Assembly (NCBI GenBank): GCA_021234155.1
Contig: JAJEKV010000100.1
Location: 906,116-970,115, forward strand
Direction of reading: 5' to 3'
Length of the DNA: 64,000 bases
Source: Isoetes taiwanensis
Taxonomy: Eukaryota; Streptophyta; Lycopodiopsida; Isoetales; Isoetaceae
The notes beneath the pieces are model-generated. The model had not been told where the DNA came from and made no database searches. It worked only from the letters and a program-made list of their open reading frames with translations. Shown here piece by piece: positions 47,603 through 59,112 of the stretch. Every line of letters begins with the position of its first letter. Position 1 is the first letter of the stretch. The position numbers and the translations under genes were made by a program.

Positions 47603-48303
47603 ACTGTGTATTGCACATTTGTTATAGATAATCTCTTATACAGGATCATAATTTAGCATGCTTATATCTGAACAGTCTGTAGTTATGTGTATTTCATCGT
47701 ATTTGGTTAAATTTAAGAAAGATGGGCATAAGGTGAGTAGGCAAGGTTGGGATATCTTTATGAACTATGAAGAAATAGCATATGCGGATCTCTGTAAGCA
47801 GGACTGGTTCTGAACTTTTCAAACTGAAAGCTAAGTTTTATTACCTCCAAATATCTGGTCAGTGGCTTAGCCAGCTAATGGTATGCTAGTATATGGAGCT
47901 ACAAAAGGCTCTTATAAGCCGCTATCTGTGGAACAGGCTGCTCACGTTAGTGAAACTGAAAAAGGAAGTGTTTCATACTCTTACTCTTACTCTTTATCAG
48001 TTATAGTTTTATCATTCCTACTGCTGTTCTACTTGATAATTCTGTTGATAAGGTTGAAGGGCGAAAGCCATGAGATTCTTTTGCTTACCTGTTGGTAGCT
48101 TAGCATTTTACCCTGTTTAAAGGCTAACTTGCTTTGGTTCTACCGCAGGTAACCGGGATCTCATCTACTTACTCTCAAATTGATGATTCCATGAAGCACT
48201 CGGAGCAGTGCATTACTTGCAAAAGCATATGGTTCAAGAACGTTTTAGCTATTAAAAAGGATATTAAAATTCATGACCAAAAAGTCTTCTTTAAGCTCTT
48301 CAG

Positions 48304-49080
48304 GTTCTCTCTTTTCCCTAAATCTAAATCCTGCAAGTGCAAAATCAGGCAGCAAGTTGATCTTGTGGAAAAAGCATTTATATCTTCTTTGACTATAAAC
48401 ATTTACGAATTAGTGCTGCATATCTACTTTTTCTAAGATCTTGTACTGGCAGATAGGCCATATTTAGTTGTTCTAACTATCTAGAACATATTTGTGGAAA
48501 TTTAAATGGAAAACTATTTTTAGAAAAGGATGTCTATCTTTTGGATGATTTCTGTACAACTGGAAACTTAATACTCTAAGTCTAGCATATGATATGTTTA
48601 CTAGCAGTCACTTAAGCATTGTAATAGACCAGGCATTGACTGGTTTGAATTCAAAGAGAACAGCACTATTCTACTTTTATAAGATCCTTATTGATGCATT
48701 GCAATGAACAAATATGGATTAAAATTGCTTTTTGAAACTCGAATATGTTCTTTTGGCATGTTATTTGTCTAAATCAGACTACATGATACCCCCATAAGAT
48801 TATCCTTACTGTAAACATGGAACGGATAAGTCTGGCCAGTCTGCTGTGGTGGATGTTTGGTACTAGTCTTTGGATCTGGCCCAGGCTTGTAAGCATGTGT
48901 ATTTACAAATACGTGATTTGATGTTTTGGAATGGTATTTTTTGTTCATGAACAAGTGATAGGATCTATAAGGTTGTCCCAATATACAAGCGGAGCTGATA
49001 AGTCTGCCTGACCAAGGATGTCCTTGGTAAGGTTAGATGTCTGAACCTTGTCTTCGTACAGGGCTAGGGCTTGTTATATA
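48304..49080. repeat. second copy of the 44.19-44.96 kb segment
   Basis: It is nearly identical to 44187-44960 from GGTTCTCTCTTTTCCC to GGGCTTGTTATATAT. The right side then switches abruptly to ACTATGAGGGACTGCAC, the right flank of the (TA)n family, and a GATTC array. Confidence 0.9.
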
Positions 49081-49125
49081 TATACTATGAGGGACTGCAC
49101 AAATTCGACCGAAAGCCAATGCAAA

Positions 49126-50170
49126 GTATTCCCTAGATTCAAAGAAGTTCTCTTGATATTCCCCAACATTCCCCAAGATTCCCTCTAGATTCCCCAAGAT
49201 TTTATGTAGTTCTATTGAATTCTCCAAGGTTTGATGAAGATTCTCCTAGATTCCTTTAGATTATAGGAAGATTCTCCATGATTTTCCAAGATTCTATCAT
49301 GATTTCACTAGATTCTCAAAGCCTTTAGAAAGATTCCTTTAGATTCCCAAAGATTCTCATAAGATTCATCTAGATTCTCTAAGATCCTATGAAGATTCCC
49401 TTAGAATTTACATGATTCCATCAAGATTCCTCTAGATTCTTAAAGGTTCTATGAAGATTCCCTTGGATTCCCTTAATTTTCCAAAGATTCTCACGTGATT
49501 CCTATAGGTTCCCTTCGATTTTCCAAAGATTCTCTTGAGATTCTCTTTGATTCTCAAAGATTCTCTTGAGATTCTCTTTGATTCTCTTTTGATTTGAGAC
49601 TATAGCAAGCTTGTTCTTCCTTTTGCAACACAGAATCTCCAAACATCCAAAATTCAAAACGAAATTGGAGATGTCAGACCGGTTACCTGATTCAGCTTTG
49701 GCTCCAGGTCCAGGTCGTCCTCACTGGTGTTCTGCTCCAGTTGATTCCCATAGAGTTCATCTATATGCATGCTGCCTTCCTGTGTTTCCTTCACCTCACT
49801 GCTAGTTGGTTGTGTGATGTATTTGCTGATGCCACCCTCTCTCTTAGGGGTCGGATTGCCTGCCAACTGATATTTTTCCACAATGCCCACCAAGAACGCT
49901 TTGCTTGGTTGAGCATAGACCTCCGATTCCTTCCTGCATAGGGCTTGCAGGTCAATGCCTGCGCCCTTAATCAGATTGATCATCTCCTGCCTTGTTAGTT
50001 TGTTCTTGGCCTATCTTTAAAAATCAAAGATTTTCTCAAAGATTTTCCAAAGATTCTCTTGAGATTCTCTTTGATTCTCAAAGATTCTCTTGAGATTCTC
50101 TTTGATTCTCAAAGATTCTCTTGAGATTCTCTTTGATTCTCAAAGATTTTCTCAAAGATTCTCTTGAGTT
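49126..50170. repeat. GATTC quasi-periodic array 3, interrupted by a gene fragment
   Basis: GATTC words run from 49126 to about 49600 and again from 50014 to 50170, where a regular form (AAAGATTCTCTTGAGATTCTCTTTGATTCT) repeats several times with a period of about 31 bp. The gene fragment at 49630-50011 lies between. Confidence 0.85.
49630..50011 (-). pseudogene. intronless copy of the array gene's KLTRPEV exon plus next exon
   Basis: The minus strand is open from GCCAAGAACAAACTAACAAGG to TGA and reads KLTRQEMINLIKGAGIDL, then ALCRKESEVYAQPSKAFLV and LNQVTGLTSPISF. It aligns with plus-strand units A and B. There CTGAATCAG and GTAACCGG are separated by an intron of 730 bp (52454-53183); here they are contiguous. 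That is the signature of a processed copy. It is embedded in the GATTC array and has no unit flanks. It is less degraded than the copies in units A and B, which carry stops. Protein function unknown. Confidence 0.6.
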
Positions 50171-52139
50171 TGCTCAGAAGTTAATTTAAAAACCTATCTT
50201 TGATAGTGTCTCAAATTATCTGCATACTAACATTTGGGTAAGAATCGTGAGGCAGATCAGAAAAAATACAATACTGGCTGCATAACATCTCCAGATAGGG
50301 CACAAAGACATGGCCCTTGGTAAGCAATAAGGATACACCACGTAACATTGTGGAAAAAATGGTACAGGTGCATTTCTGAGCATGGGCAGCATAGCCTAGT
50401 TGGTGGTCTACCCTACTCAGCACAAGCATAGCGGGCAAGACGGAATAACACGATGAGATGTGAAAATAAGGGCATGACCCAGTAAGGTTTGTTTTTAGAA
50501 ATAATTGAGCTTTGTTTTTAGAAACATTTGAGGAGACACGTAGTATTAAGATGTTATACGGTATGTGGGTGGCATCTCTAGTCTTAATGATGGAGCCAAG
50601 TTCTGGGCTAAGGAGAATTAAAATATCGTAAAGTCTTATCTAGACTAATCTGCACCTCCCCTATAAAGGAATATGGCTGCCTGCCAAAGTTAATGCCTAA
50701 GGGCATAAATACAATGCCTATGGGCATAAATACAAGGTTGAACACATGCTGGACACCAAGAAGATGGAAATTAAACAAGCAAGGGTGGACATTATAAAAA
50801 CGCAGAGGTGACCACAAGCAAGGTATAGTTGGCAAAATATTTTCAGGATGGCAAAGGCATGGCCCTACATGAGTAATAGATTAAAGCATTTTCACATTAA
50901 TGGCTATGGCTAGGAGACATAAAAGAAGATGAACGTACTGCACGAGATGCATATGGGAAGGACTAACACATAGCATATGTTCAAGATACTGTTCTGGAAT
51001 GTTATGCCCAGCAGGTTGCCTAGTCTACCAAACAGTAGCATGTTGGTAAAGCTTGAATAACATGAGCAGTTGCAACATAGGTGCATATGATCTACTGCAT
51101 TTGAGTATATTCTGCATAACATCTCCAGATAGCACACAAGGACATGACCCTAAAGAAGTAATAAGAGCAAAGATAGCATACAAGAAGTTAACCGACATGT
51201 AACTTAGGTTCGTGATATCGTTTTGCAATGTTAAGCCTAGATGGCGGTCTGCTCTACTCAGCACAAGCACAGGCGGCAAGAATGAACAACACGGGGAGAT
51301 GTAAAAACAAGGGCAGTGCCCATAAAATGTTATCTTTAGCAATAACTGATAAACCATGTAGCATTAAAATGTTTAAGTGTATAGGTTCAGCATCTCCAGT
51401 CTTAAATTACTGGTGGGCTTGCTTTCTGGGCTAAGGAGAATCACAATACTGTAGGGTCTCCTCTAGACTAATATGCACTTTCCCCATAAGGGAATATGGT
51501 TTTCCGTTAAAATTAATGCTTATGGGCATAATTGCAAAGTTTGACACAAGCTGTGCACCAGAAGGATGGAAATTAAACAAGCAAAGGTGGACAATTTCTT
51601 TTTAAAAAATATGTAGAGGTGACTAGAAGCCAGATATAAGGGGCATAACATTTTCGGATTGCATAAACCATGAAAAATGCTGGTTTTTTTTACATACTAA
51701 CATTTGGGTAACATTCGTGAGATAGAAAAAAAAAAAATACAATCTTGGATGTTTAGGGCTCGTGGTATCTCTAGGGACGAATCTCCCTGAGGCCCTAAGT
51801 TCGATAATGGCGGCAAATGGTCGCAAGTACTCATCCGATATGGTATCATGGTAAAGAATGCCGCATCGTCATTGGGCATGGACAAGTCGGCCTAGCAGAT
51901 GCCGCAGTGATCATGCAAATCGGCTCCATCTCGAACCGGTACTTCTTCATCCCGCTAAATTTACATGGCTTTCTATTTTAGCTAAAGCAAATCATGGAGC
52001 CGACATGGCCACGATGCATGAGACCACATGGTCAAAAAGCGTAGAGGTCGCTTACCGCAGCAAACATTTTAATCTTCATCAAACACATCCGAAACCGCCT
52101 TGGTTCTTGGAGAGCGCCTTTGGTTCTTGCCGTTCAAAT

Positions 52140-53240
52140 GGCCAAGAGCAAATTAACAAGGCCCGGCGATAGGTCTGGATCAAAGGGGCCGGAATTGATC
52201 TACAAGCCCTTTGCAAGAAAGAGGAGGAAGCCTTTGCTCAACCTAGCAAAATGTTTCTAATGAGCATTGTAGAGAAGCATCGGCTGGCAAAAAGCCCCAA
52301 CACAAGGAAGGGTGGAGATGTCGCCTAATATATCACGGGCAACTAGCAGCAGAGTGGAGGATACACGTTATCAAGCACATGGAGCAAGAGCACGAAATAC
52401 AACAAGTGCAGAACAATGAGGACGAAATGGATTTGGAGCTTCAACTGAATCAGGTTCTTTATGAATTAAAAATGTTATTCGGATTTTACAGAGGCAACTG
52501 GTTATGCTTTGCCTAAATAACAATAAATTAACCCTTAAATCTAGGCTGGTCACATGGTGTATAATCTGTAATAGGGCAAAGCAGCAAGTAAATTATATGC
52601 TGAACATGGAGTAAATGCAGAAGAATAGATGTAAACTTACGAATCTTGAATATCTGGTTGTAGAACAGGTATATCTAAATGGTAAGGTTTATCTGCATTT
52701 AGTATGCATAGGCTTGGCCTGAAAGGATAGCCATAGGTGGAGGCAACTCTGTGCCATACGACCAGCAATGGCACAAGAAAGCTGATGGGGCAATGCGCTT
52801 GTACTGTGGCTCATATGAACCGACCTTGAGTTAACAGGAATCTGATATGTCACAACAACCAAATAGCGTGCAATCTGCAACAGAGTTATGATTCGTATTA
52901 CAATAGAATTACAGGACTCCGTTTCCCCTTTGGAATTCAGATCTGGTCCACGTAGGAGACCATAGGCTCCTATGCTGAAATTTAACTGTTATTCTGACTA
53001 TGATATAGCTGAGTATTATGTGCTGAATTCTTTATTTGAGCTATCTTAAATACTGAATTATTTGGATTATATTATGAAGTATATAATTTGGTGAAGGGCG
53101 TTAAGCCGTGCTTGACTATTGCTTACCTGCTAATCCCTCTCTTGGTTACCCATTAGGCTAACACTTGACTGGTTGGATTGCAGGTAACCGGTCTTGCACC
53201 TCCAGATTCCTTGCATTTTTGGATGTTTTGGATATTTTGG
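52140..53240 (+). pseudogene. unknown array gene, unit A: KLTRPEV and VTG exons
   Basis: From 52140 the sequence aligns with the open intronless copy at 49630-50011, but the frame is broken: small indels near 52168 and a TAA at 52326-52328 following KGGDVA. The exon ends CTGAATCAG at 52453. The next segment starts at 53184 after TTGCAG and reads VTGLAPPDSLHF. Visible words include GAGIDLQALCKKEEEAFAQP and MEQEHEIQQVQNNEDEMDLE. No family recognised. The same exon pair lies at about 56608-57700 in unit B. Confidence 0.5.
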
Positions 53241-54154
53241 ATATTATGGATGCAAAGGAAACTATAAAACCAGTAAAAGACTGAAGTATGTGGACACGGC
53301 AGCATTTTTTGACGATTTCTATGAAATCTTGTTGTTAATTGCATCTGACTGAAGGTAACTTTTACAATATTACAATTTCTTTTCAAGTATATGAACCAGG
53401 CTATCCATTTCTGGATCAGCCCGAGTTGACTTTTGGAAAACCGTTAAGCTAATGATGTAAGTTTTTTCTGCTGTAAGCATTTATCAAGTTGTTTGGTATC
53501 TCTTGGTCCTAAGAACTATATGACAGATATAGCAAAATTGAAAGGAAAAGTTAACTGGTACAATAAGCAGCCTATGGGGTCATGTTACTGTGGATTAGAA
53601 CAGTTTGGACTAGTAAAGAATGTGATAATCTAAGGAAATATAAATGAATTGGAAGTAATGTGCGTAGTGAAACTGTGGAGATCACTTGAATTAATATAAA
53701 CATGAAAGAAAAAATCACATAATGATAGAGCATTATACCTACGGATGACTTGTGTAGTTAAGTATGTAGTAGGCCTTTTGTTGGGCCTATAGTGCATGGT
53801 CCTCACATAGATGATCTGTTGTATGAAAGGATGTATAAAACATTGTCAAGGTAGAAAAGGCTATGCATTGAAAATAGCAATAAATGTTGGATCTCAAGGC
53901 TATCTCATTTTATGGTCGAGAACCGATAATTTCTAAAGCCCATGGTTTAGAAAGCCAAGTCTTTGGTCAAGGCTTTGGCAAGTTTATATATTCCACGACT
54001 TCAAGACACCCGGTTTAACTAGTGTGAGTCTTGGAGATCCAACTCTAGTAATATGTCTGCACTGATGAACATGTGGAACAGCATGACTTGTTGTTGCAGA
54101 TTTGATGCATGTGTTTGATAATATACTAAGCATTCTTTCTAGCAGGAAGCAAAT

Positions 54155-54376
54155 ATGGAGAACAACTATGATATCTTACAGGAAGCTATAGATCAACAAG
54201 ATACTCTTGGTCGTAGCTGGATTGATAGTATATGGCAGTGCAAAACAAGGACTAATGGCGTATTGCAGAAAAGGATGGTCATTGGAGGCATGCACATTCT
54301 AGGTAATGCCTACCTTAAAAAAGTTTTTTTCAAAAAAGCATATGCTAAAATAAGTGAGCAATCTGTGTATGACTAG
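54155..54376 (+). CDS. hypothetical exon MENNYD, unit A
   Basis: A 73-codon frame begins just after TTTCTAGCAG. It reads MENNYDILQEAIDQQDTLGR, SWIDSIWQCKTRTNG and VIGGMHILGNAYLKKVFFKK before TAG. A GTAATG directly after GGCATGCACATTCTAG could be a splice donor, in which case the exon would end at about 54302. The identical frame in unit B (58631-58852) is duplication, not independent support. No family recognised. Confidence 0.35.
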   Translation: MENNYDILQEAIDQQDTLGRSWIDSIWQCKTRTNGVLQKRMVIGGMHILGNAYLKKVFFKKAYAKISEQSVYD

Positions 54377-56383
54377 ACTACAAAAGTACGGCCTTTGGCC
54401 AAACATAGCAAGCCCTCGGGCGTAACATTAAAAAGCAAATATGCCACTGATATGCAGTATTGGCGGCTATGGTTTCTTAACATTAGTATAGTCGGCAGGG
54501 GGATCCCTATGAGTATAGGGTCCTCCTGTCCCTATACTCAGCAGGTATTTCACTGCCTTCCGGTTGGAGGTAGGGTTTAGCTTATATATATACATATATA
54601 TATATATATCAAATTAACGGATGGTTTTGCCCAGTACAAGGCTCAGAAGTTAATTTAAAAACCTATCTTTGATAGTGTCTCAAATTATCTGCATACTAAC
54701 ATTTGGGTAAGAATCGTGAGGCAGATCAGAAAAAATACAATACTGGCTGCATAACATCTCCAGATAGGGCACAAAGACATGGCCCTTGGTAAGCAATAAG
54801 GATACACCACGTAACATTGTGGAAAAAATGGTACAGGTGCATTTTCGAAAGCATGGGGGCAAAGATAGCCTAGTTGGTGGTCTACCCTACTCAGCACAAG
54901 CATAGCGGGCAAGACGGAATAACATGACGAGATGTGAAAATAAGGGCATGACCCAGTAAGGTTTGTTTTTAGAAATAATTGAGCTTTGTTTTTAGAAACA
55001 TTTGAGGAGACACGTAGTATTAAGATGTTATACGGTATGTGGGTGGCATCTCTAGTCTTAATGATGGAGCCAAGTTCTGGGCTAAGGAGAATTAAAATAT
55101 CGTAAAGTCTTATCTAGACTAATCTGCACCTCCCCTATAAAGAAATATGGCTGTCACAAAGTTAATGCCTAAGGGCATAAATACAATGCCTATGGGCATA
55201 AATACAAGGTTGAACACATTTGGACACCAAGAAGATGGAAATTAAACAAGCAAGGGTGGACATTATAAAAACGCAGAGGTGACCACAAGCAAGGTATAGT
55301 TGGCAAAATATTTTCAGGATGGCAAAGGCATGGCCCTACATGAGTAATAGATTAAAGCATTTTCACATTTATGGCTATGGCTAGGAGACATAAAAGAAGA
55401 TGAACGTACTGCACGAGATGCATATGGGAAGGACTAACACATAGCATATGTTCAAGATACTGTTCTGGAATGTTATGCCCAGCAGGTTGCCTAGTCTACC
55501 AAACAGTAGCATGTTGGTAAAGCTTGAATAACATGAGCAGTTGCAACATAGGTGCATATGATCTACTGCATTTGAGTATATTTCGCGATAACATCTCCGT
55601 GATAGCACACAAGGACATGACCCTAAAGAAGTAATAAGAGCAGCATAGCATACAGTAAGCACCGACATGTAACTTAGGTTCGTGATATCGTTTTGCAATG
55701 TTAAGCCTAGATGGCGGTCTGCTCTACTCAGCACAAGCACAGGCGGCAAGAATGAACAACACGGGGAGATGTAAAAACAAGGGCAGTGCCCATAAAATGT
55801 TATCTTTAGCAATAACTGATAAACCATGTAGCATTAAAATGTTTAAGTGTATAGGTTCAAAGATCTCCAGTCTTAAATTCTTGGTGGGCTTGCTTTTACG
55901 GGCTAAGGAGAATCACAATACTGTAGGGTCTCCTCTAGACTAATATGCACTTTCCCCATAAGGGAATATGGTTTTCCGTTAAAATTAATGCTTATGGGCA
56001 TAATTGCAAAGTTTGACACAAGCTGTGCACCAGAAGGATGGAAATTAAACAAGCAAAGGTGGACAATTTCTTTTAAAAAAAAAATATGTAGAGGTGACTA
56101 GAAGCCGGATATAAGGGGCATAACATTTTTAGGATTGCATAAACCATGAAAAAATGCTGGTTTTTTTACATACTAACATTTGGGTAACATTCGTGAGATA
56201 GAACGTAAAAAAATACAATCATTGGATGTTTAGGGCTCGTGTATCTCTAGGACGAATCTCCCAGAGGCCCTAAGTTCGATAATGGCGGCAAATGGTCGCA
56301 AGTACTCATCCGATATGGTATCATGGTAAAGAATCTTTGATCGTCATTGGGCATGGACAAGTCGGCCTAGCAGATGCCGCATC

Positions 56384-57680
56384 ATGCAAATCGGCTCCAT
56401 CTCGAACCTGGTACTTCTTCATCCCGCTAAATTTACATGGCTTTCTATTTTAGCTAAAGCAAATCATGGAGCCGACATGGCCACGATGCATGAGACCACA
56501 TGGTCAAAAGCAGAGAGGTCGCTTCACTGGCGACATTTTAATCTTGTCAAACACATCTGGAAACCGCCTTGGTTCTTGAGAGCGCCTTGGTTCTTGCCGT
56601 TCAAATGGCCAAGAGCAAATTAACAAGGCCCGAAGTGATAGGTCTGATCAAAGGGGCCGGAATTGATCTACAAGCCCTTTGCAAGAAAGAGGAGGAAGCC
56701 TTTGCTCAACCTAGCAAAATGTTTCTAATGAGCATTGTAGAGAAGCATCGGTGGCAAAAAAGCCCCAACACAAGGAAGGGTGGAGATGTCGCCTAATATA
56801 TCACGAGGCAACTAGCAAAGCAGAGTGGAGGATACACAGTTATCAAGCACATGGAGCAAGAGCACGAAATACAACAAGTGCAGAACAATGAGGACGAAAT
56901 GGATTTGGAGCTTCAACTGAATCAGGTTCTTTATGAATTAAAAATGTTATTCGGATTTTACAGAGGCAACTGGTTATGCTTTGCCTAAATAACAATAAAT
57001 TAACCCTTAAATCTAGGCTGGTCACATGGTGTATAATCTGTAATAGGGCAAAGCAGCAAGTAAATTATATGCTGAACATGGAGTAAATGCAGAAGAATAG
57101 ATGTAAACTTACGAATCTTGAATATCTGGTTGTAGAACAGGTATATCTAAATGGTAAGGTTTATCTGCATTTAGTATGCATAGGCTTGGCCTGAAAGGAT
57201 AGCCATAGGTGGAGGCAACTCTGTGCCATACGACCAGCAATGGCACAAGAAAGCTGATGGGGCAATGCGCTTGTCTTTGTGGGCTCATATGAACCGACCT
57301 TGAGTTAACGGGGAATCGATATGTCACAACAACCAAATAGCGTGCAATGCAATGAGAGTTATGATTAAGTATTACAATAGAATTACAGGACTCCGTTTCC
57401 CCTTTGGAATTCAGATCTGGTCCACGTAGGAGACCATAGGCTCCTATGCTGAAATTTAACTGTTATTCTGACTATGATATAGCTGAGTATTATGTGCTGA
57501 ATTCTTTATTTGAGCTATCTTAAATACTGAATTATTTGGATTATATTATGAAGTATATAATTTGGTGAAGGGCGTTAAGCCGTGCTTGACTATTGCTTAC
57601 CTGCTAATCCCTCTCTTGGTTACCCATTAGGCTAACACTTGACTGGTTGGATTGCAGGTAACCGGTCTTGCACCTCCAGA
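56384..57680 (+). pseudogene. unknown array gene, unit B: KLTRPEV and VTG exons
   Basis: The frame is clean across MAKSKLTRPEVIGLIKGAGI, LCKKEEEAFAQPSKMFLMSI and VEKHRWQKSPNTRKGGDVA, then meets the same TAA as unit A. The following bases continue the similarity (QSGGYTVIKHMEQEHEI) to CTGAATCAG. The shared stop shows it predates the A/B duplication or marks a true end of the protein. Confidence 0.5.
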
Positions 57681-58630
57681 TTCCTTGCATTTTTGGATGT
57701 TTTGGATATTTTGGATATTATGGATGCAAAGGAAACTATAAAACCAAGAAAAGATGAAGTATGTGGACACTTAGAAGATTTTTTGACGATTTCTATGAAA
57801 TCTTGTTGTTAATTGCATCTGACTGAAGGTAACTTTTACAATATTACAATTTCTTTTCAAGTATATGAACCAGGCTATCCATTTCTGGATCAGCCCGAGT
57901 TGACTTTTGGAAAACCGTTAAGCTAATGATGTAAGTTTTTTCTGCTGTAAGCATTTATCAAGTTGTTTGGTATCTCTTGGTCCTAAGAACTATATGACAG
58001 ATATAGCAAAATTGAAAGGAAAAGTTAACTGGTACAATAAGCAGCCTATGGGGTCATGTTACTGTGGATTAGAACAGTTTGGACTAGTAAAGAATGTGAT
58101 AATCTAAGGAAATATAAATGAATTGGAAGTAATGTGCGTAGTGAAACTGTGGAGATCACTTGAATTAATATAAACATGAAAGAAAAAATCACATAATGAT
58201 AGAGCATTATACCTACGGATGACTTGTGTAGTTAAGTATGTAGTAGGCCTTTTGTTGGGCCTATAGTGCATGGTCCTCACATAGATGATCTGTTGTATGA
58301 AAGGATGTATAAAACATTGTCAAGGTAGAAAAGGCTATGCATTGAAAATAGCAATAAATGTTGGATCTCAAGGCTATCTCAAACCTTATGGTCGAAGAAC
58401 CGATAATTTCTAAAGCCCATGGTTTAGAAAGCCAAGTCTTTGGTCAAGGCTTTGGCAAGTTTATATATTCCCTGACTTCAGTACACCAGTTTAACTAGTG
58501 TGAGTCTTGGAGATCCAACTCTAGTAATATGTCTGCACTGATGAACATGTGGAACAGCATGACTTGTTGTTGCAGATTTGATGCATGTGTTTGATAATAT
58601 ACTAAGCATTCTTTCTAGCAGGAAGCAAAT

Positions 58631-58852
58631 ATGGAGAACAACTATGATATCTTACAGGAAGCTATAGATCAACAAGATACTCTTGGTCGTAGCTGGATTG
58701 ATAGTATATGGCAGTGCAAAACAAGGACTAATGGCGTATTGCAGAAAAGGATGGTCATTGGAGGCATGCACATTCTAGGTAATGCCTACCTTAAAAAAGT
58801 TTTTTTCAAAAAAGCATATGCTAAAATAAGTGAGCAATCTGTGTATGACTAG
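58631..58852 (+). CDS. hypothetical exon MENNYD, unit B
   Basis: The translation is identical to that at 54155-54376. The same acceptor and possible internal donor are present. See unit A for what can be said of it. Confidence 0.35.
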   Translation: MENNYDILQEAIDQQDTLGRSWIDSIWQCKTRTNGVLQKRMVIGGMHILGNAYLKKVFFKKAYAKISEQSVYD

Positions 58853-59112
58853 ACTACAAAAGTACGGCCTTTGGCCAAACATAGCAAGCCCTCGGTAACA
58901 TTAAAAGCAAATATGCCAGCGATATGCGATATTGGCGGCTATGGTTTCTTAACATTAGTATAGTCGGCAGGGGGATCCCTATGAGTATAGGGTCCTCCTG
59001 TCCCTATACTCAGCAGGTATTTCACTGCCTTCCGGTTGGAGGTAGGGTTTAGCTTATATATATACATATATATATATATATCAAATTAACGGATGGTTTT
59101 GCCCAGTACAAG

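Larger units (their letters stand above)
44187..48306 (+). repeat. tandem array unit 0 (about 4.1 kb) with exon-like segments
   Basis: The first roughly 770 bp (44187-44960) recur at 48304-49080, giving a period of about 4117 bp. Inside lie plausible plus-strand exons: 45093-45301 (after TTTTCAG, ending AAAAAAG before GTATGTC, containing ANDNDGDAQATTNLWYPELK but with an early stop), an ORF at 47189-47602, and 48149 onward (after CTACCGCAG, reading VTGISSTYSQIDDSMK). Exon order and a flanking hairpin match units A and B further right, so this seems a diverged member of the same array. I do not recognise the protein. Confidence 0.55.
50172..54640 (+). repeat. tandem unit A (4469 bp)
   Basis: It begins GCTCAGAAGTTAATTTAAA and ends GCCCAGTACAAG. 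It contains diverged internal subrepeats in its first 1.6 kb (compare 50221-50870 with 51110-51690, offset roughly 800-900 bp), then the KLTRPEV exon region, a VTG exon, an MENNYD exon and a hairpin. It is nearly identical to unit B. Confidence 0.92.
54641..59112 (+). repeat. tandem unit B (4472 bp)
   Basis: It is nearly identical to unit A along its length and directly abuts it. Differences are mostly 1-4-base changes or gaps at CAG/CTG sites. Confidence 0.92.

Noticed and set aside
44187-49080. Structure X-Y-X with 770-bp direct repeats, at first sight an LTR retrotransposon
   Set aside because: The repeats do not begin TG or end CA, no tRNA primer site or purine tract adjoins them, and no target duplication is present. 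A tandem unit with period 4117 bp explains it better.
50211-51357. Several minus-strand frames of 60-110 codons in units A-C
   Set aside because: They change frame and end between otherwise near-identical units, as expected of non-coding DNA, and show no motifs.
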